Assembly: GCA_015680685.1 (NCBI GenBank)
Contig: MNCI01033474.1
Location: forward strand, 740,009 to 804,008
Direction: 5' to 3'
DNA: 64,000 nt
DNA from: Gnetum montanum
Taxonomy: Eukaryota > Streptophyta > Gnetopsida > Gnetales > Gnetaceae
Part shown: in pieces, positions 34,556 through 47,235 of the stretch
Numbering within the stretch: position 1 is the first letter of the stretch
Layout of the letters: each line of letters starts with the position of its first letter
The notes under the pieces: model-generated
The model's database searches: none
The model's input: only the letters and a program-made list of their open reading frames with translations
Told to the model about the DNA's origin: nothing
Translations under genes and position numbers: made by a program

Positions 34556-35439
34556 GTGGTTGCCAATGGTGTAAATAAGGGTGTTTGACTCTTGTTGCAA
34601 GGGTACTATGCTAAGAGTCTCTAGTGCTTAGGTAGATATAAACATGATCCAAAAGTCTCACAAATTCCAAAATGGCTTTAAAATACTTAAGGTTGCCAAG
34701 GTTGCTAGGTTACAAAAATGTTTAGAACATGAATAAGGTATTCAAGTTTGGCTTTTATAGCCTTCAAGGTTGTTGATTTTAGGCTAAAAATTTTTACCAT
34801 GATTACTAATAGATTGGTGTTGTTTGCAGGTGTAACAAGCCATTATTCCCAGTGTAGTTATCCATTTATAGCAAGTTTTAACACCCAAGGATCATCAAAA
34901 CTACATCGGAAACTAAACATAGTAAATGGACTTTTGTTACTACACTAACTTCACCTGAACTATGTTGGCCTTGAGGAGCTACATTGGTATTGTTAAAATC
35001 TACTAGAAAATATGGTGACTACACTATCCATATGAAGATTGTTGAGAATTTATGATGACTACACTAGCCATACTACAATTGTTGAAAATTGTGATGAATA
35101 CATTGGCCATTTCTAGGAAAATAGAAAACCTAACAACTCAAACATTGGGTGTGTGCAGCTTTAACGTAGTCAAGGCCATAACCACCATAAAACCCATGAA
35201 AATGACAAATTTGATAGTCCTGAAGCAATTTTTAGCCTTCCCAAGTCCAAATATAGACATGACATTACTTTTTCCACTTGGGAAGTAAGGCAGTAGTAAC
35301 TTATGTGTAATTTTTTAGCCTTAAAAAGTTAATGTATGCAAGATTATAGCTCATGGAACACAAACCTTACATTTACAATAAAATCTTGCCTCAAGTTGAA
35401 TGGTGAAGGTTACAAGTCATAACATGAATTTTCTTAGTG
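34556..35439 (-). mobile_element. 3' untranslated part of the minus-strand Tat element (E5)
   Basis: The reverse complement of about 35210-35440 matches 63790-63980 of E4 (shared CAACTTGAGGC, CATGTCTATATTTGGACTTGGG-type words). At 34850-35120 short repeats with CTACACTAGCCAT occur. The 3' LTR of E5 could not be located; E6 or E7 may have disrupted it. Confidence 0.5.
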
Positions 35440-36240
35440 ATGTTTCATTGGCCCTTCTTTGTTGATATTTGGAGGATTGACCCAAGAGACATTGATAAAG
35501 AATACAAAACACCACTGTGGGTCCATCACTGATGTTTCCTCTCTATGCTTGATCCTATAGTATTGAAGCATGTTAAAGAGTGCTTGTGATAATGGGATAA
35601 GGTTATGATAAGATGATATAGGATAAATATCATATTTAGCTACAAGAAAATGGTCTTGAGGATTAACACTGAGTTCTATATGTTGATAATCATGGTTATG
35701 ATATTTTGGCTAATCAATATAGTCTTTGCACTTTTTTCTTCAAAGTGTTGATCACTTAGTAATGTTTTCAAGGAACCAGACTCCACTTTGAGGTTTCTAA
35801 AGCCATTAGGCTCCTCATTTTACATTTTTGGAGCCATTGATCCATATTTTAGTCTTCATTGATCTTTTGAATCTTTGGTAGTTTACTTCTTCATTTTCTT
35901 TTTGTAGGGTGAAACCTTCCTTGGGTTTTGCTACCAAGGTTAGGTTTGATTTGGTTTTTCTGTTGAATGAGATGTATTACATTCATCAGAGATGGTTGAT
36001 TTTTGCTACCATAATGCATGAGTGTCAAGAATAGGTCAACATATTTTGTTCAATATAAGTAAGGTTACAATTATGCTATGAGATGATGGCTTGAAGGAGG
36101 AATAATGAGAGTGATGTTGAATTAGCACTCTTGGCATGGTAGGGAAAGCTAACCAAATCGTATGCATTAAGGTTGTATAGTAACTTACTGCTATAGTGAT
36201 TTTCATCTTTGTAATGACTCTAGGCTTCATCTTGCAAGCA
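35440..36240 (-). pseudogene. E5 extra reading frame downstream of integrase
   Basis: The minus strand begins with MKPRVITKMKI and YTTLMHTIWLAFPTMPRVL, and further on reads YHNLIPLSQALFNMLQYYRI, HREETSVMDPQWCFVFF and VSWVNPPNINKEGPMKHH. E4 has the same order at 62950-63780 (MKPRAIAKL, YTTLMCTIW, NPPDIIKEGPMKHHQ-type wording in shifted frames). Conservation of protein wording in two diverged elements suggests a genuine ORF after integrase. I do not recognise the product; env-like or accessory roles are only guesses. Confidence 0.5.
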
Positions 36241-36429
36241 AAAATTCAAGAGAACAAGAAAACAAGACAAAGAAAACATGTTGTTACATGATGATATATA
36301 AGGCCACATGAGATTATTAGTAAACTAGGTCATTAGAGAAGATAATGCTAGCTTGCTTGTTATTAGTTACTATGGTCATAGATGTCAATGTTTGTACTTT
36401 CAAATACAATGTGTTAGATGTAATAAGGT

Positions 36430-37340
36430 TTTAGATAGGAATGGTTCACTAGATCGGTCAACTCATTCCCATCCATGTCTACCACTTTAAAGGCTCCATG
36501 TCCATAGGCCTTGGTGATTAAGAAAGGCCCTTCCTAGTTGGCTGAGAACTTGTCCAAATATTCATGGATAGCCTTGAGGACTAGGTGTTCCTTCTTACTC
36601 TTTCATTTTTTTAGGTCATGACGGTGCTATTTCTTTTGCCTCTCCTGGTATCACTCAATGTGAGCAAGCACTTGCACTTATTGCTCTTCCACTAAGTCTA
36701 GGTCCATGGTACATAGTTCCTTATTTTGTTCATCATTGATGAAGTTTGATAGGACTATTCTCAGTGATGAAACCTACAATTCAAGAGGCAAACCAACTTT
36801 AGAATCATAAACTAGGCTATATGGGGTTACTCCAGTTGTAGTTTGATAGACCCAAAGTATATGGAAAAGTCTCTCATGCCACTTGTATCTACTATTGTTC
36901 AACATCTTTTTCAACAAATTTATAATGGCTTTGTTGCTAGCTTTAGTTTTTCCATTGGCTTAAGGGTAGTCCAATGATGAAAAAAAATGTTTAATGCCTA
37001 GGTATTTACAAAAGGATTTTGTTTCTTGGCTGCTAAACTATGGTCCATTATCCATGACTATAGTCATAGGTATGCCAAAACAGGATACCATGTTATTAAG
37101 TATAAATCTACAAACTTGTTGAGACATTGTATTCCTTAGGAAAATAGATTCAATCTACTTTGTAACGTATTTAGTTATTGTGATGATAATTTATGCCCTA
37201 TCGAAGACTTAGGCATTATGGGTCCAATGATGTCCAAGCCCCATCATTGAAATGGCTAAGTTATTTGTGTAGTGTATAACTTAATTGGTGGTACATGTAT
37301 TAGGTTACTATGCCATTAATAGGTATCACAAGTTTTGATC
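36430..37340 (-). pseudogene. pol: E5 integrase, decayed
   Basis: The minus strand reads NGKTKASNKAIINLLKKM, RYKWHERLFHILWVYQTT, GVTPYSLVYDSKVGLPLEL, and further on GPFLITKAYGHGAFKVVDMDG with YLKPYY. These are the C-terminal half of the catalytic core and the C-terminal domain of Ty3/gypsy Tat-type integrase. The N-terminal zinc-binding and first catalytic parts (about 37000-37340) are too broken to read. The enzyme inserts cDNA; this copy is dead. Confidence 0.8.
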
Positions 37341-37552
37341 TTCTATTGGAAATCACTTTTTGTATAGGACCAATAATAGCCTAGTTGTCTAATCTTAGTA
37401 GTTGTGGATCTAGGTCCTATATGTCCTCCATATACATCCTTAAGAACTTGCTTAAGGACTATTTGGGCTTTGGTCTTACCTAAGAACACTAATAATATGC
37501 CATCATAGAATATTTAACATAATGTGTTATTGCTGAGAATGACATACTATTT

Positions 37553-38700
37553 TCATCTTTTACATATGATGTCCTTTTGAGAAGTGGTCAAGCCTTGTTG
37601 AGATTCATCATGCATTAGGTAAAACTTGGTATCATCATACCACTCCTTTTGAGGAGTGGTATTGATAGATACTATAGAATCACCTTTAGTGTTTTGCATG
37701 ATGGGAATAGTAAAATTCATGGTTAAGGTAGGTAACTTACTAAACACATTAGGTGTCACATTGAGAGCTAAGGTTGCAATGGCATCAGCTAACATGTTCT
37801 CGATTTGGGGTACATGTTGGATATTAATGTCTATAAATTGTTGTATCAGTTTCTTTCCTAAGTCATAGTAAGGTTACAAATTTTATTTTGGCATGCATAA
37901 ACCTTGGTTACTTGGTTAACCACAAGTTGTAAATCACCTTTAATCATTAGATGTTTGATTCCTTGTTCACAAGCTACCATTGTTTCCTTGATTAATACTT
38001 CATAATCCCTAATATTATTGATGCATGAAAATTGAAGATGGTAAGCAAAGGGTTGAATTTTACTAGATGGAAATGTTATGATGGTAGTAGCATTGGCCCC
38101 ATGGATAGTTGAAGCTCCATCATAGCCCTTAGGTATGTTACTAATGATGTTGACATGATCATTAGGGAATTCAGGGTCTATGGTCACATGGTTTTCTATT
38201 GGTAAAATAATAAATTTTTCAGCTATAGCTTGGCCTTGTTTTAAGGCATGGGAGATGTTAGGTAGGTCAAACTTGGCTATTGTAACTTTCCAATAGGCTA
38301 TACGACTACCTTCATAGATATTATTTATTATGGATCTAAGTACATTGTCCTTGCAAATGACATTTACTTGGCTCCTAAAGAGGTAGTTTCTCCACTTCTT
38401 TAATTAGAAGACTAGGGCTAGACAATACTTCTCCACTTTGGTGTATCGAGTCTCATGGAAAATTAATGCATGACTTAGGTAGTATACAAGCAGCTCCACT
38501 CCATCATCCCATTTTTGACAAAGTAGAGAGGCAATGGATGTGTTAAGATAGTAAGGTAGATGTAAAAAGGCTTATCGTTTTGTGATGAATAAACCATGGG
38601 TAGTTGTGCCAACTCTTGCTTGAGATTTTCAAAGGCTTCTTGGTATTGAATCATCCACTCATAGAGAAATTATTTCTTAATTAATTCTTGCATAGATTAT
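37553..38700 (-). pseudogene. pol: E5 RNase H and second (archaeal-type) RNase H
   Basis: The first RNase H region (about 38240-38600) reads PFYIYLTI, ELLVYYLSHAL, TRYTKVEKYCLALVF, the usual gypsy wording. It is followed by a tether and a second RNase H (about 37700-38190) with YEVLIKETMVACEQGIKHLMIKGDLQLVVNQV, matching the extra RNase H that defines the Tat/Ogre lineage. A linker with MLADAIATLA leads into integrase. Confidence 0.8.
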
Positions 38701-39620
38701 AACTTATTTGTAAGCTTGATAATGAACCTATGGATAAATTATAATCTACCTTGCAGCCCCCAAAGCTCCTTAAGGTTAGTTGGCACTACCAAGTTGGATA
38801 TGGCCTTAACCTTACTAGGATCAACATGTATTCCCACTTCAAATATTGCAAAGCCAAGCATCTTACTAGTTTTGACACCAAAGATATACTTCCTTGAATT
38901 AAGCCTAAGCTCATTCTTGAGGGATCATTTAAGCACAAGGTTAAGATCATGTGCATGATTGTTGGCCACTTTGCACTTATTGGCTATATCATCTACGTAG
39001 TCATTGAGTAATCCTAGCATATAATCACTAAACATATACATGATCACTCTTTTGTAAGTTTCTCCTATGTTCTTTAGGCCAAAGGACATTATGATATAAC
39101 AAAATGTACTTGAAGGGGCCATGAAGGTCATGTAGAGTTAGTGTTCTAGGTTAATCCTAACTTGGTTGTATCCTAAGAACTCATCCATGAAGGATAATAA
39201 GACATGTCTAGCCATAGTCTTGATAAGTTGGTCAATACTGGGCAAAGGAAAATCATCCTTGATGGTTTCCTTATACAAGTCTTAGAAATCAATACATATA
39301 CATATACTCCCATTTTTCTTAGTGACTACCACTATGTTGGGAACCCATTTTGCATAATCAACCACTCAAATGAAACAAGCTTAATATAGTTTTTTGATTT
39401 CATCATGAACTGCTAGGGCTAAATCTAGTCTAATCTTACAAACTTTTGCTTAAGTAGCTTGATACTTAGATCAAGTATGATGTTATGTTGCACTAGGTGT
39501 GGGTCAAGACCTGGCATATCTTCATATGACCATGCAAAGGTCTTAAAGTTATCTTGGAGAATCTTAGTGATGTCTTGAGCCTATTGAAGTTCTAGTGAGG
39601 AACTTAGTTTTAGTATTTTC
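38701..39620 (-). pseudogene. pol: E5 reverse transcriptase, decayed
   Basis: The minus strand carries FAWSYEDMPGLDPHLV (start of Tat RT), YAKWVPNIVVVTKKNGSIC, DDFPLPSIDQLI, FMDEFLGYNQV, MSFGLKNIGETYKR and the catalytic YVDD (DYVDDIANK, about 39000), then FGVKTSKMLGFAI. The order and wording are those of Tat/Ogre gypsy RT. Stops interrupt it, mostly replacing Gln, Trp or Arg codons. Confidence 0.85.
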
Positions 39621-39904
39621 TCCTTACCACTATATGTCATGACAAGAATCTCAACTAGAGAGTTCTCGATAATGTCGCTAGCCTCAAGGTCAAGGGTTTT
39701 GATAAGGTATTTAGGCCATTATAAAGGTTTCTCCATAGAGGCTATGTGATCGAAAAGACCCTCAAGGTCAACACCTAAATAATTAAGGTCTATTATCTAT
39801 TCAACATCACCATGAGATCCACTCAGGCTCAAAGGGAAACTAATTTTCTTCTAGGTATCCATACTCCAATCCTACATATCAACCATAAGCACATTAAGTG
39901 ACAC
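39621..39904 (-). pseudogene. E5 first pol exon segment after the intron
   Basis: The coding frame upstream of the RT motif (LEASDIIENSLVEIL, ITKILQDNFKTF) can be followed back to about 39904, where an acceptor-like TTACCTAG lies. E4 has a homologous acceptor at 62278-62279 followed by the same GTG(T/C)CACTT words. Confidence 0.5.
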
Positions 39905-40019
39905 CTAGGTAACAAAATGAGTAAATACTACCAAAATATTGTAAAATATTTTAGTGAAAATGCATGGATAAACCAAAATGTATTGCATCAATGATCAATA
40001 AATATTTAAATAGGGCTAC

Positions 40020-40770
40020 TAAGGTTACAAGAGGTAGGTGAAACAAATGGGATGAAGTGAAGGACAAATAAGATGAAATGAAGGCCAAATGATGGTAGAA
40101 TGAAGCTAAATGAAGGTTAAATGATGATCACACTCCATTCAATGATGTTGTTTAAGAGAAAAAATGATCAAAATAGGTTATATAAGGATATTTAAGGTGG
40201 ATAAGATGCATCAAAGCTAAAAAGCATGAAATGAGGCTAAACAAGGGCTAAATAATGGTTAGCTGAGGCCAAATGATAGTCTAATGATGGTCAAGCACCA
40301 TCAAATAAGGTTGAATAAGGTTAAAACATGGTTAACAAAGGTCATTGGGGATAGGATAAGGTAGATGGGGAAAACCAAAGGTTAATTGATATGGAACACA
40401 ATCAAATGGTAGCCAAATGATGAACAAATGGGATCAAATGGAGTTCAACTGATGGTTGAATTCCATCCAATGATGTTCCAAAGGATCAAACAAGATCAAA
40501 GTGATGTACAATGGTGTAAATTGATGTTAAACCTATTTACCTAAGGTCAAAAGATGCCAAATGATAGAAACATTTGATGAAATAAGGCTAAATGATGTTG
40601 AAATAACAAAAAAAAAGTCAAATGACATTAAATGATAGGGAAACAAAGGTCAATGATGCATACCAAGGTTAAACCAAGTCAAAACATAGTGAATCAAGGC
40701 CAAACCAATCAATGTAGAAAACATATGATAAAACATGGCTAATATTGGTTAATCAAGGTTAAATTTTGGT
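40020..40770 (-). repeat. short degenerate repeats in the E5 intron
   Basis: AAATGATGGT, AAATGAGGCTAAA and GGTTAAATGA words recur irregularly every 12-20 bp over about 750 bp. The stretch ends at a CCTTCTAAGGCCTAAAACT block (minus strand) shared with E4 58980 and 62085. Confidence 0.6.
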
Positions 40771-40859
40771 AGTTTTAGGCCTTAGAAGGTCATAGTGGAG
40801 GTCTACAAGGTTGTCAGGTGAGTTTGCACAGATGGTGAGGTCATTTTAAGGTTGTTTAG

Positions 40860-42850
40860 AGGCAAAAAATGAAACCATCTCTTGTGACTATGCTGGGCTC
40901 AACTATGACTACACTAGCTAGTGTAGTTGAGATAGGCCCCAGCATAGTCAGTGCCAATAGGCAACTTTCTAGGTTTTTCATGGCTAATTTTGAGTTCTTG
41001 ATGGCTTTTATGGCTAGCATAGTGGACTAGCTTGAATATTGGTAAACCTTGACATCATTTTGACACTTTAGAAGCTACAAATGATTCCAAAACTAGTGAA
41101 TATTCTCACCAACAATGTCTCAACATAGAGGCATGGGAAAAGTGGGTTTGTGAGATGTCAAAACTAAAATTGGTGTTTCATTAGCTTTTGAGGGTAGCAT
41201 AGGGCCATGAGAGGACTAAATTGACCATTTTAGGATCAAAACATGTTATTGGAAGTTATTTTTAAAACCATATTTCACTAGATTACACTGGTCAACATAG
41301 TTTCACTTGGACTCAACATAGATGGAGGAAATTTGATGTTTCCAAGGTTGAAATGAGATGAAATTACAACTAGGCAAGGTCAAATAATGTTATGGGTTTT
41401 CAAGTTAGATTCTAGGATATTCAAAGTGTTCCAGTACTAGTCAAACCAACCTAAAATCATGACTATGCTAGGACTACATTGGCCAATGTAGTCCATGCCT
41501 ACTTCAACATAGTCTAAAATGAATTTTGATTTTTGATGAAATTTTATGGTTAATCAACAAAGTTCTTGGGTCATTGGTATTTATGGCCTAGGTGTAAACA
41601 TGAAATTGTTAGTTTTGATGGTTGTCTTGATTTTGAATGGACCATACTCCCTTGGACTATGCTATCTAGCATAGTCTTAGCATAGTTAAGGGGTGTAGGA
41701 TGTGTTTTGGTGATTTTTGACTTGGTTCACAGGGTTTATTGATCTCTAAGATTTCTAACAAGGTTCTGAGGTTGAGATAATGCATCAAGAAGTCGATTCA
41801 ACTTGTTTATGACTTACTTTGATATTTTCACAAGGGGACTACATTGGCTAGCATAGTCCTAGGCTTCCCCAACATATTCTGAGGGTTTAGGTGTGTTCCA
41901 ACTGACTTTGGTACTACTGTTTTGTAATTTGAAGTCATCAAGAGTCCTAGGAATGTGTGAGGCTAAGATGCATTAATTTGAAGGTTGTTTATGGCTTTTG
42001 ATGGTCAACCCTCATCCAACTATTCAAGGACTACACTAGCTAGTGTAGTTGGGTTCATCCCCCATGTATTTTGAAGATGTAATTATGTTTTATCTCATTT
42101 TTTCTTAACTATTTTTCCTTTTAAGCTTAATAGAGACTTTGCAGAATTGTGGAATTTAGAATGTATCATTTCAAAGGTTTTTTTCTAGATTTTTGTCTTC
42201 ATCCCCTACCCAACTGCACTAGGACTATGCTAGCTAGCATAGCTGAGATCATTTCTAGCTTAGTCTGAAGGTTGGGGTAGGCTTTATTTCATTTTCAATT
42301 ATTTTTTTAATATTTTAAGACCACCAGAGACATCATGAGGATGTAATGGTCAAGAAATATTCATTCGAAGGTCATTTGAGATATTGAATGGTCAAATTCT
42401 TCTCAACTATGCTGGGATTATGCTAGCCAATGTAATTGAGATTTTCTCAATGTAGTCTATGCAAGATAGATGATTTTTGGTGTCTTCTAACTAATCTTGT
42501 AATTTTTTGGAGCTTTGGCTAGGGTTTGAGGCAAGGTATGGCCATTTCAGGGTTGATTGGTGGAGAGAATCATCCCTCATGAAACTACACTATCCAATGT
42601 AGTCAGGCTATTGGTCAGTGTAGTCATCCAAAATAACTAGTTTTGATATGATTTTTGATGTGATCTGGTATTTGGTGACTTCCAAAATTAACATCTGGTT
42701 TTCCATTTTTGGCATAAGGTCTTTAGGTTCAAACATGATGTGGATGGATACCTAGGAGTTAGGTTTGGCAATGGTTGGGGTTTAGAACCCATTCCAATAG
42801 TTCTAGAGGCTTGAACCCTAGCATAGTTGGTATTGAGAAGCTTAAATTAA
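40860..42850 (-). repeat. about 190-bp repeat array with palindromic cores (E5)
   Basis: Near-palindromic cores such as GACTACACTAGCTAGTGTAGTT (40908, written here as two halves ACTACACTAG and CTAGTGTAGT) and CTATGCTAGCTAGCATAG (42225) recur near 41470, 41655, 41838, 42030, 42225, 42415 and 42585, about 170-195 bp apart. Between them the text is degenerate but related. In minus orientation the array lies just 5' of the RT coding part, matching the position of the E4 array after the protease. Confidence 0.7.
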
Positions 42851-43267
42851 AGCATGTTAGGATTTTTGTTGGCTTCTTAAAGAAGCACCTAGTGGGACAC
42901 ATCTCAAATTTGAATTTTTAAATTAATTTTTTTTCCACTAATCCAATGTAGTTCCACTTTATAATTTTAATCATAGAGTTATGTGGGACTTGTGTGAGTG
43001 TTTTTGAAAAGCCAAGGTTTTGGTGATTAATGTAAAAGTTTGGGATTAATTTCCACATTACAATTTTACACAAATCAAATTCATGTTATCAACCTCAACT
43101 TTTAGTGAATAGCACCAAACCTTGCATCTTGTTCTTAGTTTAATTTTATTAATCCTTAATGTAGTCTAGCCATTTTACACCAAGGAGTGAGTGCAGTTGC
43201 CAGAGAACCTCTCAAGTCTTGAAGATTTTGGTGTTTCCTGTCTTATTCATTTAGAATGTCAAAGCAG
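42851..43267. other. junction between E5 array and the multi-exon remnant
   Basis: AT-rich sequence. At about 43191-43212 the plus strand reads GTGCAGTTGCCAGAGAACC, a weak match to a tRNA-Asp primer site, so an LTR could end just before it; no LTR pair was found to support this. The sequence AATGTCAAAGCAG precedes the ATG at 43268. Confidence 0.3.
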
Positions 43268-43515
43268 ATGGCTTTCACTAGCAAGAACTAAACCTTGGAG
43301 GAGGTAGACATAGCTTTAAGAGGGCTCTACAATCTACCATGGCCTTTGATTGATGAAGGAACATCCTCCATGACTCTTAAGTACATAATCCCTAGCCATT
43401 TCCTAAGAAATTTTGTTGGAATGCTAGGCATTTTTGCTTGTGTAGGCTTATGCATTGGATGAAATTGAAGTTTGTAAAATTCCTATGATAGATCTAGGCA
43501 ATTTTTATGAGGTTT

Positions 43516-44985
43516 TGGTATTTCATTATTTTTGGGATTGATCTATGTCTAGTTATAAATTTTTTTCTAATTTATTTATGCATTTTTTGTGTTTTCCCAT
43601 CAAAAAGTAATGCTGCTTTTGTATTTTTCTCATGATGACTTGGAATTTTTATTTTTTATGGCCATTGGGTTGTTTTCTACTATTTTTTTGATCAAGATAA
43701 TTTTTGAACCACTAAAATTTAACTTACAGTTAATTTTTTGTGAATTGTTTCTACAAGCAAGTTCATAGTGGGGTTTTTTAATTTCTATTATTTTTTATGT
43801 CAATTTTCAAATTTTTCATACAAAAACAGCTAAGAATTTAGGGTTTTTTTTTAGGTTTTGGATTTTTACTTTATTATTTTTCAATTCAAATGGTTGTGGA
43901 ATTACTAAATTTTGATCTACGGTTTATTTTCTGTGAATTCTTTTATAGACTAGATTTTTAATTTTTTTGGCTTTACCCTTATGAAGATGGGCAACATTGA
44001 TACTTGCAATAAATTTTCCAACCAACTTTACAAGTTCTTGGGAATTATCAAAGGTGTTAGGAAGGGTATAGTTCTAGTTTTAGCAAATTTGAAAAAAATT
44101 TTCTTCATATTTTTTATCAGCGATTTACTATACCCATTTTCTATAGCCATGTTGTATAGTTTTGGGTTTTGTGCAATTTTTTGTTAAATTTTGCTATGGT
44201 TTTGGGTTGTTGTTAAAATTTTTTTTCTAGGCTTGGAACTATAGCATAGATGTTGAATTTTTGTTTTTTTTATGTATACTCAGTCTTTAGACTTAGAAAA
44301 AAAAATTTAGTTCTAAATTGTCATTTTTATTCTTGTGCAAACTACCTTGTACAGTTGTAGTTTTGATTGTTAAAATTGCAAACCTTCATGGCTATATAGG
44401 TAGCATTGATATGGTTTTTGAATTTTAATGGCTATGTTTAAAAGTTCCTATGGTTATTCATACATTATATTTTATTTTTCAATAGTCACTTGATTTTCTT
44501 TAAATTTTTGGCTTTCTGCCCTAGAGTTTTTACTACAACTAGTTTCACTGTTAACTAGGATTTCTAGTAAAAATTTTGCAAATTTTAAGTTGGGATTTGT
44601 GACTATTGTTATAGGTACAAGCTAGTTCTCATGACTTCAATGTTTCTACACAAAATTTTTTTATAATTTTTTATGAATATTTCACCATGGAACTACAATC
44701 TATTTTTGGTTGACTACTTGGTTCCTTTTGGTTTTTTATGTGCAAACTAGTTATAATTTTGGTTATCATCTTGTTTTGGTTCTAAGTGTTGCAAATTATG
44801 AATTTTTCTATTTGGCTTAAGGGAGAATTTTGACATTAAGGTTTTAATAATTTTGGCTATCTAATAGTTTATTTTTTGGTTATGGTCATGTATGGTTTTA
44901 ATGGTTGTTTTTGTTATATTAAAGGTCCTTTTAAAATTAATCTTGATGGTCATTGATCTGGTGGGGCACTTTGCTACATCCACAC
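43516..44985 (+). other. T-rich probable intron
   Basis: This 1.4-kb stretch is strongly T-rich on the plus strand, as plant introns are, without convincing coding frames. Its ends are uncertain: the donor may be GAG|GTTTTGG near 43513, the acceptor near CACTGAG at 44990. Confidence 0.4.
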
Positions 44986-45972
44986 ACTGAGGTCCAACAC
45001 CTGACCCATAGACATGGTCTTGGAGCATGGCTCCTGATGATTTCTTAGCTTATCTTCTCCAAAACTTAGGATGATGATGTGGTCACAATTCCATTCAAAG
45101 ACAACATTAGTAATCATGGAGACTCTATTGCCCCATTCCACATGGATGATCATCAAATTCATAGTTGATAGTCCCCAAATTTACAATAAGGATGAATAAT
45201 TTAAAGGCATATATACTAGAGGAACACACAAGTTGTCCAAAATCTAGGATATGCCTAAATTCATCCAATACAATGAAAACAATACACTAGTGGTTGGCTA
45301 TCGTGCTAACACATTATTTTAGAATCTTCCTAGCATTGTGTACTATCTGGAGGGGTAAGGGTGAAGTTAATTTGTTTGTGGTTTTTCTTTTGGCTTCCTT
45401 AGGATGTTTTGACTTAATGATTTTTATTTTGTATGACATGCTTGTAGGTACATGGTGTATGACCATGGGCTAATCAAGAGTGACTAGCTCTTGCCTATAG
45501 CCCAAATGACACTAGGAGTATTTACCAAAGACCAAGTGGTAAGGCTCACTATAATGGATCAACTCAAGGATGACTTTGGTAGATACACCATGTGCTATGA
45601 CAAAGCCTACCACAAGTGTTTGGTGAATGGAACAATCCATAGTTGGTGAGGAATCCCTAATTTCAGTGTAGAGACACGTATCCACATAAGTGTCCCTACA
45701 CTACCTTCATCAAGAAAGAAAAGTAAGGATTCCTATTTTGTTTTTTTATCTTTATATTTTATTTCATTTTTATGCTATGTCAACATTTTCATGGCTACAT
45801 AGTTGTAGGTTATTTGGGCTTTAATTTTTAAAATGACTTTACTGGCATGCTTGTAAACTTGACCTTAATTGGTTAAACTTGTTATTTTTTTTTTTTGGTT
45901 TTATGCAGCATGCCTATGCTTAAAATAATTGGCCTTTTGTTGTGTTATAGGGGCTACCTCCTCCTCTACCAT

Positions 45973-47235
45973 TGTGGATCATTAAACTTAGAAAGTGAAG
46001 AATGGATAATTTTTCCAAATTAAAACTTAAACAAACAAAGAACACACACCAAATTGAATGTGGTTACCCAACTTGGGTAGTCCATACTTGGAGGGTAGAT
46101 TACAAGCATACCTCTAGACTTTATGGCTCTTAAAATGTGATTGAAAGGTTCACACCTTGTACAATCTTCAATTCTTACTCTAGAGTGTTGTATCGTAACA
46201 CCAATCACTCAACACTGCAAGGTCCTGTTAGGCTTGAAAATGTGGTTTTAAGGCTTCTAAAACCTTTACAATCTTGAGCTTCACACCAGAGTGTTGTACC
46301 ATAGCACCAAAAACTCAATCTCATAGGATCCTAACAATCTCAAGTACATCAATCCCATAGGGTAACAAGAATAAGAATTGCAATGGATAATTGTAACTAA
46401 ATTTGTTGATCCTTGTATAGTTAGATACAACACACTTTACAATGCCAAAATGATAAGACAATGATGAGAAACATAGAATTTAATAATTACAAATGATTAT
46501 ACAATGAATACAATAACACTTGCACTTATCCCAATGCACATGATGTCTTCTTATAGCTACCATGTTTCTAAATCCATCTTGGAACTCATGCAACAGCTAG
46601 GTAATTGTTACTAATGATCATTAAAGATATCTTCTTCATGCCTAAGATGCCTTTTTATCTTTTCCTTCGATTTTGGAAAAACGTCTTTGTCTGGGAAAGA
46701 TGTCTCTTTGAAATCTCCATTTTAGAAGACATCTTTGTTTGGAGAAAGATGTCTTTCTACAATTGGTCTTTATTTTGTGAAGATGTATTTGTCTAGGGAA
46801 AGACATCTTTCCCTAATGAAAGACATATGTTTTTTTGCAAAGATTTCTTTGCCTATGCTACCTATTGGAAACATGTCTTTGATATGGGAAAGATGTCTCT
46901 TCTATAGGAACCAAAAATGAAATTGCTTGTTTTGATGCTAAGAGCCTCTGAATGCTTCCAAACAAGACCCCATAGATCTTATAACCTCTTAGACTCATCA
47001 AAATGAGTCAGAAATACTCTAAAACATGTTAAAACATCCAAGAATCATCCTCAATGAAAATACACACATTTTGCTTGAATTCTTTGTATTCGTCCATGCT
47101 CCCTTGAGTCCTTGTGATACCAAATATGCTTGTGAGTCCTTGAGTCCTTTGCTCTTGCTCTTGTAAAGACAAAAACAACACAAACATCCTTGTACTCCAT
47201 TATCCTTAATGTTTTAGCATACCAAAAGATCAAAA
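45973..47235 (-). repeat. E3 3' LTR (about 1263 bp)
   Basis: It is collinear with 50242-51487. It includes a run of inverted GAAAGACATC/GATGTCTTTC words at about 46680-46900. Confidence 0.8.
46670..46905. repeat. GACATCTTT/AAAGATGTC short inverted repeats in E3 LTR
   Basis: The words AAAGATGTCTTT and AAAGACATCTTT alternate about eight times at 20-40-bp intervals. The other LTR repeats the pattern at 50930-51155. Confidence 0.7.

Noticed and set aside
40860-42850. CRISPR-like array because of regular spacing
   Set aside because: Units are degenerate, palindromic and about 190 bp apart in plant retroelement context; no short identical direct repeats with unique spacers.
43191-43212. tRNA-Asp-type primer site starting a new LTR element
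   Set aside because: About six mismatches in 18 and no LTR pair identified; kept only as a remark.
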